Below are positions 51,446 through 61,147 of a DNA stretch of 64,000 nucleotides, piece after piece (the first letter of the stretch is position 1; the number at the start of each line of letters is the position of its first letter). Source of the DNA: JAJPHW01 sp963771505 (GTDB lineage Bacteria > Acidobacteriota > Terriglobia > Terriglobales > Acidobacteriaceae); assembly GCA_963771505.1 (NCBI GenBank), contig CAVYTO010000002.1, positions 930,001 to 994,000 of the forward strand, read 5' to 3'. The notes beneath the pieces are model-generated. The model was given only the letters and a program-made list of their open reading frames with translations. It had not been told where the DNA came from and did not search any database. The position numbers and the translations under genes are program-made.

Positions 51446-52945
51446 TTGTGTCGAATCGCGCTCGTTTCAACGTTGGCCGTTTTCGCTGCCTGCTATAGCT
51501 CTGCCCAAAACGCGCCTGCGGTTGCACTCGATAGCAGCGAGGCGTTATTCGCTGTTCTGACTTCTGTTAATGCCTGTGGATACGATACCGACTTAAGTAT
51601 TTCTGATCCTTTGCGTGCCCAGGTTCGCGCCGAGGTCGCCCAAACTGCCAAAGCGACACCCGCAGTTAGCGAAGACACCCAAAATCTTTGCCAGTTTTAC
51701 GCCGACCATCAGACAGCCGACGGCGCGCGGAATCTAGCGCAGTACGTGTCGCTGGCTTTGTATCTTACGCCGCCGCCTGCGCTTGATCTAAAGGTGAAAG
51801 AAGCCGACATTCCGCCTGATGCATCCGGGGTTCTCGGTTTTCTGCCATTCCTTCAGAAGTTCTACGCCGACGCCAGACTTCACGAGGTCTGGACCAAGCA
51901 TGCCGCCGCTTACTCCGATTTAACTCAGCGCTACCATCCAGCCGTGGCGAAGATGTTGTTCGATACTGAGGTTTATCTCAGGCTTCCGTCTGCGGGCTAT
52001 CTCGGACATACCTTTACGATTTTTCTCGATCCCATGGGCGCACCCAGCCAAACCAACGCGCGTAATTATGGGTCTGATTATTTCGTCGTGATCGCTCCGG
52101 GAAAAGACACTCCATTAAAAATGGACCAGATCCGGCACACTTACCTGCATTATCTTTTGGATCCCTTGGCGGCGAAGTATCCCGCTGCCATTAAGAACCT
52201 CGATCCCCTGCTTGAGTCTGTAAAATCCGCCCCCATGGATCAAAGCTTTAAAACAAGCTCATCTCTACTTGCGACCGAGTGCCTGATCCGTGCGATCGAT
52301 GCGCGGACTGGCCTTCCCACCGGAACCCCATCGACTCAGCGAGAACAAGCAGTCCAAGAATCCATGGAACAGGGTTTCGTACTCACGCGCTACTTCTACG
52401 ACGAGATGGCGCGGTTTGAAAAGGACCAATCCGGATTTCGCAATTACTATCCGACGATGATTGCCGGCATCGACGTTCGACACGAACAAAAGAGCACCGC
52501 CCAGATCCAGTTTGCCAGTAAGGCTGATCCGGAACTACTTCATGTGTCGCGGCCCATGCAAGGGAAGCTACTGCAAACGGCGGAACAGCGCTTGTCGGCT
52601 GGTGACCCCGCCACGGCCCAAAAACTGGCACAGGAAGCGCTTGATGAGAAAAGCGAAGACTCCGGCCGGGCACTGTTTATCCTTGCCCAGGCCGCCACCA
52701 TGAATCGCGACATGGAAGGCGCGCGGTCCTATTTCGAGCGTACTCTCACCGTTGCGCATGAACCGAAACTCCTGGGCTGGTCGCATATTTATCTGGGCAG
52801 AATTTTCGATCTACAGGCTGACCGCGACGCGGCTTTAGGGGAGTATCGCGCCGCGCTTGACGCGGGGGGCACACTGCCCGAAGTAAAGGCCGCCGCCGAA
52901 CGAGGCATCTCGCAGCCCTATGAGCCGCCCGGTCGCACGCAGTGA
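51446..52945 (+). CDS. Exported protein with C-terminal TPR-like repeats
   Basis: A 499-residue protein. The listed start is a TTG, with GGAGG about 11 bases upstream. A signal peptide covers about residues 1-22. The central 350 residues are not recognised. From about 380 there are TPR-like helices (QRLSAGDPATAQKLAQEAL and GRIFDLQADRDAALGEYRAAL). It ends with a Pro-rich tail. It lies 83 bases after the anti-sigma gene and may be in its regulon. Confidence 0.75.
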   Translation: MCRIALVSTLAVFAACYSSAQNAPAVALDSSEALFAVLTSVNACGYDTDLSISDPLRAQVRAEVAQTAKATPAVSEDTQNLCQFYADHQTADGARNLAQYVSLALYLTPPPALDLKVKEADIPPDASGVLGFLPFLQKFYADARLHEVWTKHAAAYSDLTQRYHPAVAKMLFDTEVYLRLPSAGYLGHTFTIFLDPMGAPSQTNARNYGSDYFVVIAPGKDTPLKMDQIRHTYLHYLLDPLAAKYPAAIKNLDPLLESVKSAPMDQSFKTSSSLLATECLIRAIDARTGLPTGTPSTQREQAVQESMEQGFVLTRYFYDEMARFEKDQSGFRNYYPTMIAGIDVRHEQKSTAQIQFASKADPELLHVSRPMQGKLLQTAEQRLSAGDPATAQKLAQEALDEKSEDSGRALFILAQAATMNRDMEGARSYFERTLTVAHEPKLLGWSHIYLGRIFDLQADRDAALGEYRAALDAGGTLPEVKAAAERGISQPYEPPGRTQ

Positions 52946-53025
52946 GCAGCGCACGAGCCGGTGTTTTTCGTCACGCTTCCGCGTGTGGTCTGCATCCAAG
53001 CAATTTCTTAATCGGAGGAAAGAGA

Positions 53026-53943
53026 ATGAAGCACATATTCGCGGTATGCGTGATTGTAGGACTGGCTGTAACCGGATTCGCTCAACAGTCGGCTCCGGCG
53101 CCATCATCGCCGACTCCGCAATCGTCTACGCCCGCGACGGCTGCTCCGTCCAGCACACCCGCTGCTGCTTCGGCAACTCCTCAACAAGGCAAGCGGCCAC
53201 CGCAAGCCAAAACACAGCCGGAGTTCGATGCTTACCAAGCCGCGGTAGCGGCGACTGACCCCGCAGTCCTCGAAAAGAACGCGGACGATTTCGCGACAAA
53301 GTTTCCCGACAGCGAATTGCGCGTGCTGCTCTATCGCAACGCAATGCGCAGCTATCAGAACGCGAATAACAGCGACAAGATGCTCGATGTCGCCCGCAAA
53401 ATCGTAAAACTTGACCCTGACGATCCTGAAGCATTGATTGGAATCGCAGAAGTGCTGGGGGAGCGGACGCGCGACACCGATTTGGATAAGGACCAGCGGT
53501 ATGACGAGGCTACAAAAGCCGCCGAACGGTCAATTCAAACCGTCGATACCGACATCATCGTGCCGGCCGGAACGCCGCAGGATAAAGTCGATGCCTACAA
53601 GAATTCATTGCGATCGACAGCCTATTCCGTTATCGGCGCAATCCAACTAAATACCGGCAAGTATGCGGACGCGGAAGCCAGTTTCCACAAGTCAATTGAT
53701 GCATTTCCATCCGCTCCAGATCCGGTGGTCGTGCTGCGTTTAGCAATTGCGCTCGACAAGCAGAACAAGTACCCCGAAGCGCTGAAGCAGGCCAATCAGG
53801 CGGTGACACTCACACAGGAAAACACTACCGCCGGAACCATGGCGCGCCGCGAGCGAGATCGTCTGGTGCAACTCACCGGCGGTTCGGCTCCCTCGGCAGC
53901 GCCAGCCTCTACCACGCCGCCGCCGAAGGCTCCGGGCAATTGA
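53026..53943 (+). CDS. Exported TPR protein
   Basis: A 305-residue protein with a signal peptide (KHIFAVCVIVGLAVTGFA), an Ala/Pro/Ser/Thr-rich linker (about 20-60), then TPR units (for example NNSDKMLDVARKIVKLDPD and LNTGKYADAEASFHKSID). GGAGGAAAGA lies just before the ATG at 53026, which decides the start over an upstream codon in the same frame. It is 33 bases before rnc. Protein-binding role inferred. Confidence 0.82.
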   Translation: MKHIFAVCVIVGLAVTGFAQQSAPAPSSPTPQSSTPATAAPSSTPAAASATPQQGKRPPQAKTQPEFDAYQAAVAATDPAVLEKNADDFATKFPDSELRVLLYRNAMRSYQNANNSDKMLDVARKIVKLDPDDPEALIGIAEVLGERTRDTDLDKDQRYDEATKAAERSIQTVDTDIIVPAGTPQDKVDAYKNSLRSTAYSVIGAIQLNTGKYADAEASFHKSIDAFPSAPDPVVVLRLAIALDKQNKYPEALKQANQAVTLTQENTTAGTMARRERDRLVQLTGGSAPSAAPASTTPPPKAPGN

Positions 53944-53976
53944 GAATGCCCCTTCGGCTTTTGCGAGGCTCCATCA

Positions 53977-54726
53977 TTGCGTGACCATGCGGGATTGCAG
54001 CAGGAACTCGGCTACGTGTTCGTGCGTCCCACTCTGCTCGATCAAGCACTCACCCACACTTCGCGTGCGCGGGAAAGCGAAGTGGCTCGACAGGAGGCGT
54101 CGCCTTCGTCAGCAGAGCCCGATAACGAACAACTGGAATTTCTGGGCGACGCCGTGCTGGGACTGTTCGTCACCGAGGAATTGTGCCGCCGATTTCCCCA
54201 TTTTCGCGAAGGCAAGCTTTCCAAACTGCGCGCCCATCTGGTCAGTGAAAAGCACCTCGTCCGCGTAGCCGGCAAATTTCATGTCGGAGATTATCTCCGT
54301 TTGGGGAGAGGTGAAGAAAAAAGTGGTGGACGAGCCAAGCCGGCATTGCTCGTGGATGCTCTAGAGGCGATCCTCGCGGCTATCTATCTTGACGGGGGCC
54401 ATGATCATGTCCGGCGCATTGTCGTCGAGCACATCATCGGGCCGGAGATCGACGCCGCGTCCGCAGACGGCAGCTTGCCGCTGACCGACTATAAGTCCGC
54501 GTTGCAAGAAACTCTACAAGCATCCGCCGGCGCGCAGCCGCTGTATACCTTGGTACAAGAGCGCGGGCCGGAACACAGCAAGACGTTCACAGTTGAAGTG
54601 CGCTTACCTCTTGGTCCGTCGAGCCCCGACGAATTTGTGGTGCGAGCAGAGGGCTCAACCAAGAAAACAGCCGAGCAGGGCGCCGCACGTCTCGCGCTTG
54701 AGCATCTCGCTTCTCTGCCCGGATGA
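53977..54726 (+). CDS. rnc: Ribonuclease III
   Basis: Cuts double-stranded RNA in rRNA and mRNA processing. The 249 residues have the RNase III signature NEQLEFLGDAVLGL (about 44-58), the second acidic site LLVDALEAILAAIYLDGG and a C-terminal double-stranded-RNA-binding domain from about 170 (DYKSALQETLQ to GAARLALEHL). The start is a TTG at 53977. The length is normal. Confidence 0.95.
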   Translation: MRDHAGLQQELGYVFVRPTLLDQALTHTSRARESEVARQEASPSSAEPDNEQLEFLGDAVLGLFVTEELCRRFPHFREGKLSKLRAHLVSEKHLVRVAGKFHVGDYLRLGRGEEKSGGRAKPALLVDALEAILAAIYLDGGHDHVRRIVVEHIIGPEIDAASADGSLPLTDYKSALQETLQASAGAQPLYTLVQERGPEHSKTFTVEVRLPLGPSSPDEFVVRAEGSTKKTAEQGAARLALEHLASLPG

Positions 54727-54754
54727 ACGTGGACTTCGCCCACGTTGCCAAGGA

Positions 54755-55033
54755 TTAACTGGCCACGCTGTAGCCGCCAATCAATCGGCCCGTTGAGGAG
54801 CCAGCATTTGCCGCCGCATCCAGCCGCCAGCTCGTTCCTCCGTGACCGGCGACGTAGAGCGCCAGTTCCAGTCGGCTCCACACTCCCAGCTTGTCGAACG
54901 TGTTGCGAAGATAATTTTTTACCACCTGCTCGGTAGTTCCAATGGCAGCCGCGATCTCGCGATTCGTTCGCCCTTCCCACACCAGCAACGCCACCTGCAC
55001 TTCCTTCATGGTCAAACGATCACATGGCGGCAT
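54755..55033 (-). CDS. HTH-only LuxR-type regulator, downstream copy
   Basis: A 92-residue protein of almost only a GerE/LuxR helix-turn-helix: LTMKEVQVALLVWEGRTNRE then TTEQVVKNYLRNTFDKLGVWS. No receiver or ligand domain. It overlaps the preceding gene of the same type by 14 bases. It may act as a heterodimer with that protein. Confidence 0.75.
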   Translation of the reverse strand: MPPCDRLTMKEVQVALLVWEGRTNREIAAAIGTTEQVVKNYLRNTFDKLGVWSRLELALYVAGHGGTSWRLDAAANAGSSTGRLIGGYSVAS

Positions 55034-55253
55034 GATCCACCTGCTCTTTCTGGAACATGGCAGTCGCCAGTTTCACTCGTTTACGCCCGTCTCGAATGCC
55101 AGCGCGCAAAAAGAGCGTTCGCAAATGCTGCTTTACGGTTCGTGGACTGATGCGCAATTGCGCCGCGATTTCCTTGTTGCTGCAACCCTGCACGAGCAGG
55201 CTCAACACTTCCTGATCCCGGATCGTGATTTTGATGTCATGAATATTGATCAT
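55020..55253 (-). CDS. HTH-only LuxR-type regulator, upstream copy
   Basis: A 77-residue LuxR-type HTH protein: ITIRDQEVLSLLVQGCSNKE then LRISPRTVKQHLRTLFLRAG. The same fold as the next gene but a clearly different sequence, so not a recent duplication. Its own 3' end overlaps the next start, so both are made together. Targets unknown. Confidence 0.78.
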   Translation of the reverse strand: MINIHDIKITIRDQEVLSLLVQGCSNKEIAAQLRISPRTVKQHLRTLFLRAGIRDGRKRVKLATAMFQKEQVDHAAM

Positions 55254-55452
55254 TAAACTCTCCCTTTCCTAAGACTCTGCGCCGTGTGATTTGCGAACCA
55301 ACCTCACACGCAGGGGAGTATGCAAATGGATTTCCAAAGGCAAAGGAAATACGAAGGTGTGAATCTAAAGGCGCAGGAACGCAATGTCGGCTATCCAAAT
55401 CTTTTTGCGGTCCCGATTCAAGACCGATTCCCGCTCCGGGCGGGAATCCTCT

Positions 55453-56106
55453 TCATGCCGGGATAGTTTGCGCAAGCCAGGACGTTACGATTTCTCGCAT
55501 TTCCGAAAGTTTGCCTTCAAAAAAATGGTCCGCGCCGGCCACTATTTCCAGTTGCTTAGGATCGGACAGACTCTCGACCAGAGACTTCAGCTGCTCGGGC
55601 GAGCCAAACTGGTCATAGGAGCCGCTCACGAAGAGCTTCGGTTTGCGGCACCGTTTTAGATACGAGAAATCATAAGTCCGGCTTTGGATCGGCGCGACCG
55701 GCAAACCAAGGCCGACTAGCGCTTGCACGCGATCGTCTTCGCAGGCAGCTTGCAGCCCAATCGCCGAGCCGAACGAGAATCCCGCGAACACGAGCGGCAG
55801 ATGAAACTCGCGGTCGAGCCAGTCGAGAGCTGTGCGGACATCGTCGACCTCGCCGCGGCCGTGGTCGTGTTCGCTTTGGCTCAATCCGGTTCCGCGGAAG
55901 TTGAAACGTAGAACCGGCCAGCCCTGGCTGCTCATCGCTTTCATCGTGTGAAAGACAACTTTGTTATGCATGGTGCCGCCAAAAAGCGGATGCGGGTGGC
56001 AGACCAATCCAGCATGGGTGGACGCCTCCGTACCCACGTTCAGCAGCGCTTCTAATCTTCCCGCCCGGCCTTCAAGGAAAAACGAGCGTAACGACGATGG
56101 AGTCAC
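55453..56106 (-). CDS. Alpha/beta hydrolase (YdaA/dienelactone-hydrolase-like)
   Basis: A 217-residue serine hydrolase with nucleophile GFSFGS, Asp in SGSYDQF and His in GADHFF, and oxyanion-side HPHPLFGGTM near the start. The GTG at 56106 overlaps the stop of recQ in GTGA form, so I use it instead of a far upstream ATG that would run inside recQ. Substrate unknown. Probably co-translated with recQ. Confidence 0.85.
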   Translation of the reverse strand: MTPSSLRSFFLEGRAGRLEALLNVGTEASTHAGLVCHPHPLFGGTMHNKVVFHTMKAMSSQGWPVLRFNFRGTGLSQSEHDHGRGEVDDVRTALDWLDREFHLPLVFAGFSFGSAIGLQAACEDDRVQALVGLGLPVAPIQSRTYDFSYLKRCRKPKLFVSGSYDQFGSPEQLKSLVESLSDPKQLEIVAGADHFFEGKLSEMREIVTSWLAQTIPA

Positions 56107-57695
56107 GGCTGGCTCACCGCAGCTTCCCCTTGAGCTACGACTGCGCCTGCCCGGCTGCCCTGATCGAACTCCCGCAGCGCCTGCAATATCTGTGCTCCAT
56201 ATTTTTCTGTCTTTCGCTCGCCGAATCCGGAGACGGCACGGATCCCTTCGAGCGCTGTTGGACGCTGGCGACAAATTTCATCGAGCGAACTATCGTGCAT
56301 GACCACGAATGCCGCAACTTTGCTCTCGCGAGCGGCGACTCTCCGCCATTCGCGCAGATATTCGCGCAACTCCTCTTGAATCCCGCTCATGGCAGGCGAG
56401 GTTTCTCGCGGTCGTGGCGCAGCCCCCGTTCGTTGGCTTCTGCCGCGCTCAGTCTTAACCGCACCAGGGCTGCGCACAAAATCAGGCAGGCCTACGCATA
56501 CGTCGCAGGCTTCACACGCAGTCCATTTTGGCGTCTCGCCAAAATGTAGGCAAATTTCCCGGTGTCGGCAGCTGTTCGAATCTACGAAGGCGCGGATCGC
56601 GTGGTAGCGCTGCCAACCGCGCTCTTTTTCGATCGGGTCGGTAACTTGTCCGATAAAGTGCGCCAGCAATCCGGCATCGCGTTTCTGCCACAGCAACAGA
56701 CAATCGGCAGCGAGGCTGTCGCGCCCGGCCCGGCCCGCCTCCTGGTAATACTGCTCAATGGATTTCGGCAGCGACAGATGGATAACCGCGCGCACGGCGG
56801 CCTTATTGATACCCAACCCAAAAGCGATCGTTCCAACAAGTACGCGGACTTCATCCGACATCCAGCGCTCCTGGTTGCGACGCCGCTTCGTTGTCTCCAT
56901 CTGCCCGTGATACGGGACTGCCGCAATTCCATGCTGATTCAGGAGATTCGACGTCTCTTCGACGGATGCGATGGTGGGAGCGTAGACGATTACGTTACTG
57001 CCCTGATGATGACGAAGCGCCGCGAGCAACAGCGGCGTTTGTTCGCCGGAAGCGCACGCTCTCACCATGTAGCGCAGGTTGGCTCGATGAAAACTCGCTA
57101 TGTACTTGTGAGGATTGTGCAGCTTCAGCTGATGCAGTATGTCGTGCCGCACCCGCCGAGTCGCGCTGGCGGTAAAAGCCGCAATGGGAGCGGCCGGAAA
57201 ATGCTCGCGCAAGCTGCTGAGTTGGCGATAGTCAGGCCGAAACTCGTGCCCCCATTCGGAAATACAGTGCGCCTCGTCGATGGCAAAAAATCCTAAAGGG
57301 AACCGCTTTAGCATGGCGATCGTATCCGGCCGCGCCAACCGCTCCGGCGACATGTAAAGAAGCCGGTATTTGCCTGCGCAGGCGTTTCGGTGAATTTGCG
57401 CCTGATCTTCTCCGCTCTGGGTGCTATTAAGGACGGCGGCGGGTATCCCCATCTGCTCTAGTTGGGCAGCTTGGTCTTGCATCAAGGCAATCAGAGGAGA
57501 AACGACAACCGAGGTCTTGCCGGATACGAGCGCCGGAAGCTGGTAGCAGAGTGACTTCCCCCCGCCTGTGGGCATCACTACGCAAGTATCGGCGCCGCCG
57601 GAGAGGCTGCGCACAATCGCTTCTTGCAGCGGGCGGAACGAATCGTATCCCCAGTACCGCCGCAGCATGGCGTGGAGATCTTCCGCACTTTGCAT
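56103..57695 (-). CDS. recQ: ATP-dependent DNA helicase RecQ
   Basis: A 530-residue 3'-5' helicase of recombination and repair. Walker A is MPTGGGKS near residue 42, DEAH in FAIDEAHCISEWGHEFRPDY near 140, QEAGRAGRD motif VI near 320. The RecQ-specific zinc Cys set CRHREICLHF and CEACDVC is at about 376-398. The C-terminal winged-helix region is shortened, and an HRDC-like end (LRAVSGFG-type turn) is present. Shorter than E. coli RecQ. Confidence 0.94.
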   Translation of the reverse strand: MQSAEDLHAMLRRYWGYDSFRPLQEAIVRSLSGGADTCVVMPTGGGKSLCYQLPALVSGKTSVVVSPLIALMQDQAAQLEQMGIPAAVLNSTQSGEDQAQIHRNACAGKYRLLYMSPERLARPDTIAMLKRFPLGFFAIDEAHCISEWGHEFRPDYRQLSSLREHFPAAPIAAFTASATRRVRHDILHQLKLHNPHKYIASFHRANLRYMVRACASGEQTPLLLAALRHHQGSNVIVYAPTIASVEETSNLLNQHGIAAVPYHGQMETTKRRRNQERWMSDEVRVLVGTIAFGLGINKAAVRAVIHLSLPKSIEQYYQEAGRAGRDSLAADCLLLWQKRDAGLLAHFIGQVTDPIEKERGWQRYHAIRAFVDSNSCRHREICLHFGETPKWTACEACDVCVGLPDFVRSPGAVKTERGRSQRTGAAPRPRETSPAMSGIQEELREYLREWRRVAARESKVAAFVVMHDSSLDEICRQRPTALEGIRAVSGFGERKTEKYGAQILQALREFDQGSRAGAVVAQGEAAVSQP

Positions 57696-57812
57696 GTCAA
57701 TATTATAAAGACTGGTGGCGCGGTTTCACGCTGTTCAAATCTCGCCAGAGTATATGATCTCGCTTCCCTGCCCTCTACAATTCCGGCGGCCGCCTGCTGT
57801 ATCATTTGAGCA

Positions 57813-58943
57813 GTGACCACAACCCATGCATTTCAAACGGACGACGCCCTCCTAAGACCAGTCGCCGCCAAAATATTAGCCCGGCAACGCCTTACCACCG
57901 AAGACGCCCTGGCTCTTTATCGCTCCGGCGACATTCTCGCCGTGGGATGGCTGGCCAATCACGAACGTGAGCGCATGCATGGCGACACGACGTATTTCAA
58001 CGTAAACCGCCACATTAATCCGACGAATGTATGTGTTGCGGCTTGCCGCCTCTGTGCTTTCGGGCGCAAGAAAGATACGCCCGGCGCATACACCATGGCC
58101 TTGGAAGAAGCGTTCGAGACTGCGGCGTCTGGATATAGCGAAGCCGTAACCGAATTTCACATCGTGGGCGGCCTCCATCCTGATTTGCCGTTTCAGTATT
58201 TTCTTGACCTGGTTTCCGGTTTGAAACAGCGATTTCCGCAGGTTCATCTAAAAGCATTCACGATGGTTGAAGTGGCGTACCTGGCAAAACGCGCAAAGTT
58301 ATCAATCGCCGAGACCTTGCGGCAAATGAAAGAAGCGGGAGTCGACTCCCTGCCCGGCGGCGGGGCCGAAATTTTTGCCGATCGCGTACGCCACATCATC
58401 TGTGACCACAAAATCGATGGCAGTCAGTGGCTCGACACTGCGCGCTTGGCTCACCAGGCTGGACTGAGGTCAAACGCAACCATGCTTTATGGGCACGTCG
58501 AGAATGACGAAGACCGGGTTGACCACTTGATGAAATTGCGCGCGTTGCAAGATGAAACCGGAGGTTTCCAGACTTTTATTCCGCTGGCTTTTCATCCGGA
58601 CAACACCGCGCTGCAACACCTGCCCAAGACCACGGGGATGCTCGACATAAAGCAGATCGCCGTGAGCCGCCTCGTGCTCGACAACTTTCTTCACATCAAG
58701 GCTTATTGGCAGATGATGACGGCGAAGATCGCGCAGATCGCCCTCCGCTTCGGCGCTGACGACATCGATGGAACTGTAGTCGAGGAAAAAATCTACCACG
58801 ACGCGGGCGCAACTACTCCTCAAGGCATGCGCCGTCGAGACTTGGTTCGTCTGATCCGCGAAGCCGGACGCGAACCGGTGGAACGGGACACTTTGTACCG
58901 GCCAGTGGTACGAACAGAAACTTCCTTTACTGTAACGGTATAG
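57813..58943 (+). CDS. mqnE: Aminofutalosine synthase
   Basis: Radical-SAM enzyme of the futalosine menaquinone pathway. The 376 residues contain the CxxxCxxC cluster motif in NPTNVCVAACRLCAFGR near 74-81, VTEFHIVGGLHPDLPF, and DSLPGGGAEIF. The start is a GTG at 57813. It shows that the organism makes menaquinone through futalosine, and so menaquinone is the likely final acceptor for the hydrogenase. No other mqn gene is in the window. Confidence 0.92.
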   Translation: MTTTHAFQTDDALLRPVAAKILARQRLTTEDALALYRSGDILAVGWLANHERERMHGDTTYFNVNRHINPTNVCVAACRLCAFGRKKDTPGAYTMALEEAFETAASGYSEAVTEFHIVGGLHPDLPFQYFLDLVSGLKQRFPQVHLKAFTMVEVAYLAKRAKLSIAETLRQMKEAGVDSLPGGGAEIFADRVRHIICDHKIDGSQWLDTARLAHQAGLRSNATMLYGHVENDEDRVDHLMKLRALQDETGGFQTFIPLAFHPDNTALQHLPKTTGMLDIKQIAVSRLVLDNFLHIKAYWQMMTAKIAQIALRFGADDIDGTVVEEKIYHDAGATTPQGMRRRDLVRLIREAGREPVERDTLYRPVVRTETSFTVTV

Positions 58944-59047
58944 TCAAAGCGCAATCATTTTTACTCACGCGCATCTCGTAGCTTTTCCTCTCCACTCGAT
59001 GTATTCTTGCGGACGTTCTCACATTCGATTTCCCATCAGAGGCCGCA

Positions 59048-60262
59048 ATGACCGTATCCCGGCGTGACTTTATTTCTACCGCAGTTGCAGGTTCACTCGC
59101 GGTAAGTCTAGGACAAAAAGCACAGGCGCAAAACAAACCCGCCGGTCAGAGTGGGGTCGGCTCAGGCGGGAAGTCTCCCATTATGATTTCGGCGTTCAAC
59201 GGTTTTGCCTACATTGAAGATGCCTATCAATTTTTAAAAGGCGGCGGCGACACGTTGGATGCCGCGCTGCGCGTGGTACAAGGCCCGGAGAACGATCCCA
59301 ACGACACCAGCGTCGGCTTGGGAGGTTTGCCTAACGAAGAAGGGGTGGTTGAACTCGATGCGTGCTGCATGCACGGCCCGACGCGTCGTGCGGGATCGGT
59401 TGGCGGGATCCGCAACATCAAGAATGCCTCGCTGGTATCGAAGGCTGTGATGGACCACACCGGCCACGTCATGCTGGTCGGCGAAGGAGCTGAGCGTTTT
59501 GCCGTCGCGCAGGGTTTTCCTCGCGAGAATCTATTGACCGACAGCACGCGGAAAAATTGGCTTCTTTACAAAGAGACCCATTCGGATTGGTGGGGTCCGG
59601 GTTTGAGCGATCCGCAATGGAAGAAGCGCTGGACACGCGGACGCCAATCTGCCGAAGATTTTAAGTTGCGCGTCCAGAGAATGGAAGAAGTGGCGGCGGA
59701 AATTGGCATTCCCCAGGAAGAACGGCTGGCGGCCATTCGCAAGGTGATTTATCCGCCGACCGGCACCATCCATTGCTCCGCTCTGAACGAGAAAGAAGAG
59801 ATGTCGGGCTGCACCACCACCAGCGGCTTGGCATGGAAGCTGCCTGGACGTTGCGGCGACTCGCCCATAATCGGCGCGGGCTGCTTCACCGACCAGGAAG
59901 TCGGGTCCGCCGGCGCCACGGGTAGCGGCGAAGAAAATATCAAAGTTGCGGGCGCGCATACGATCATCGAAAATATGCGCCACGGACTGTCGCCGCTCGA
60001 TGCCGGCATGGATGCACTCAAGCGTATCGTTCGCACCTACAACGGCGATAAGCAGCGGTTGAAGTTTGTTGACATGACTTTTTATATTCTGCGCAAAGAC
60101 GGCGCCTATGCCGGGGTGTCGCTCTGGGAAGGATATGAAGAAGGAAAGCCGCACAAGATTGTCGTCCATGACGGTACACGCCGCGCGGAGAAGACCACGA
60201 ACCTGTTTCCTGGAATTTCTCAGGAGTGGCCTCCGGAGTTCGCGGCGGGAGTGAACTTATAG
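59048..60262 (+). CDS. Tat-exported N4-(beta-N-acetylglucosaminyl)-L-asparaginase family protein
   Basis: A 404-residue Ntn hydrolase of the glycosylasparaginase type. The twin-arginine signal is SRRDFISTAVAGSLA at the N-terminus. The catalytic Thr follows EMSGCTTTSGLAWK near residue 257, and GDSPIIGAG and GATGSGEENIK fit the substrate and cleavage region. The proenzyme should self-cleave at the Thr. An isoaspartyl peptidase role is also possible. Confidence 0.87.
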   Translation: MTVSRRDFISTAVAGSLAVSLGQKAQAQNKPAGQSGVGSGGKSPIMISAFNGFAYIEDAYQFLKGGGDTLDAALRVVQGPENDPNDTSVGLGGLPNEEGVVELDACCMHGPTRRAGSVGGIRNIKNASLVSKAVMDHTGHVMLVGEGAERFAVAQGFPRENLLTDSTRKNWLLYKETHSDWWGPGLSDPQWKKRWTRGRQSAEDFKLRVQRMEEVAAEIGIPQEERLAAIRKVIYPPTGTIHCSALNEKEEMSGCTTTSGLAWKLPGRCGDSPIIGAGCFTDQEVGSAGATGSGEENIKVAGAHTIIENMRHGLSPLDAGMDALKRIVRTYNGDKQRLKFVDMTFYILRKDGAYAGVSLWEGYEEGKPHKIVVHDGTRRAEKTTNLFPGISQEWPPEFAAGVNL

Positions 60263-61147
60263 CGATTGGGAATGAGGCGTAAGAAGCGTTGCCCTTTGCT
60301 TCGGCTCACTCCGCCGTAAAATCCGCAGCAAAGCAAGAATCATCGCCAAGGCCCACGCGAGGAAGACGAACCCGCCCCGCTCGTGCAACCATCCCATCAG
60401 GTACGACGGATCCACTCGCAAGGTTAAAAACGCAATCACGAAGATGCGAAGCCCGTTTTTGATTGGAGAAAGTGCTATCGCAGCCGCCACCAGCAGGGCT
60501 TTGCGCCATGGTGACTGCAAAAACAAATGGGCAAAAACCATCGTCGTCACCAGCAACAACAAACTGGAACGGATGCTGCTGCACTCGGGCGCGACGTTGA
60601 GTGTTAATCCGGGCAGCGCCAAAATTGTGCCATCAAGCTGTGCTGGGATTCTCGCAACTGCAAAAAGCGCCTTCGCGGCCAGCGCCGATTCCCGCTGTAA
60701 CCAGGTCACGACGTTCAGGACCAAACTCTGCGGCCAGGGCACCAGAAAGTAGAGAAAAGCCAGAGGAAATCTGGCGATGCGGCTTGACCGAAGTCCGAAG
60801 CAGAACATGAAACTGGCGATCCACCAAGTAACCACCGCAAACATCGCCACGGAAGCGTAATAGCCAGCCGAGGGATGAGTGAACCTCAGCCACGCAAGCA
60901 TTGCGACAGCTGGCGCCACTGCGATGTACGCGCTCTTGCCACGATACGGAGCCGCGGCGACCACAATCGGCTTCCAATGGAGCCAGAGCAGCGCCGCCGC
61001 TACCGGCAGAATCAGCAGGAGGTGGGTGTACTCTTCCCGGTCGAGAGCCAGGACAAAAGTTTCATGCAGAGCCTTCCATCCCAAAACTCCGGACAGCGTT
61101 AGCTGAGCGGCAAAGATCAACCAAGACGATGCGGTCTGCCTGGACAT
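60257..61147 (-). CDS. Exosortase family protein
   Basis: A 296-residue membrane protein with eight or so TM helices. Its catalytic triad is visible: Cys in APECSSIRSS (near residue 191), Arg in KNGLRIFVIA (near 232), His in WLHERGG (near 257). Exosortases process PEP-CTERM-type surface proteins linked to exopolysaccharide. No substrate protein or EPS genes were seen in this window. It is convergent with the asparaginase gene, overlapping by 6 bases. Confidence 0.9.
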   Translation of the reverse strand: MSRQTASSWLIFAAQLTLSGVLGWKALHETFVLALDREEYTHLLLILPVAAALLWLHWKPIVVAAAPYRGKSAYIAVAPAVAMLAWLRFTHPSAGYYASVAMFAVVTWWIASFMFCFGLRSSRIARFPLAFLYFLVPWPQSLVLNVVTWLQRESALAAKALFAVARIPAQLDGTILALPGLTLNVAPECSSIRSSLLLLVTTMVFAHLFLQSPWRKALLVAAAIALSPIKNGLRIFVIAFLTLRVDPSYLMGWLHERGGFVFLAWALAMILALLRILRRSEPKQRATLLTPHSQSL

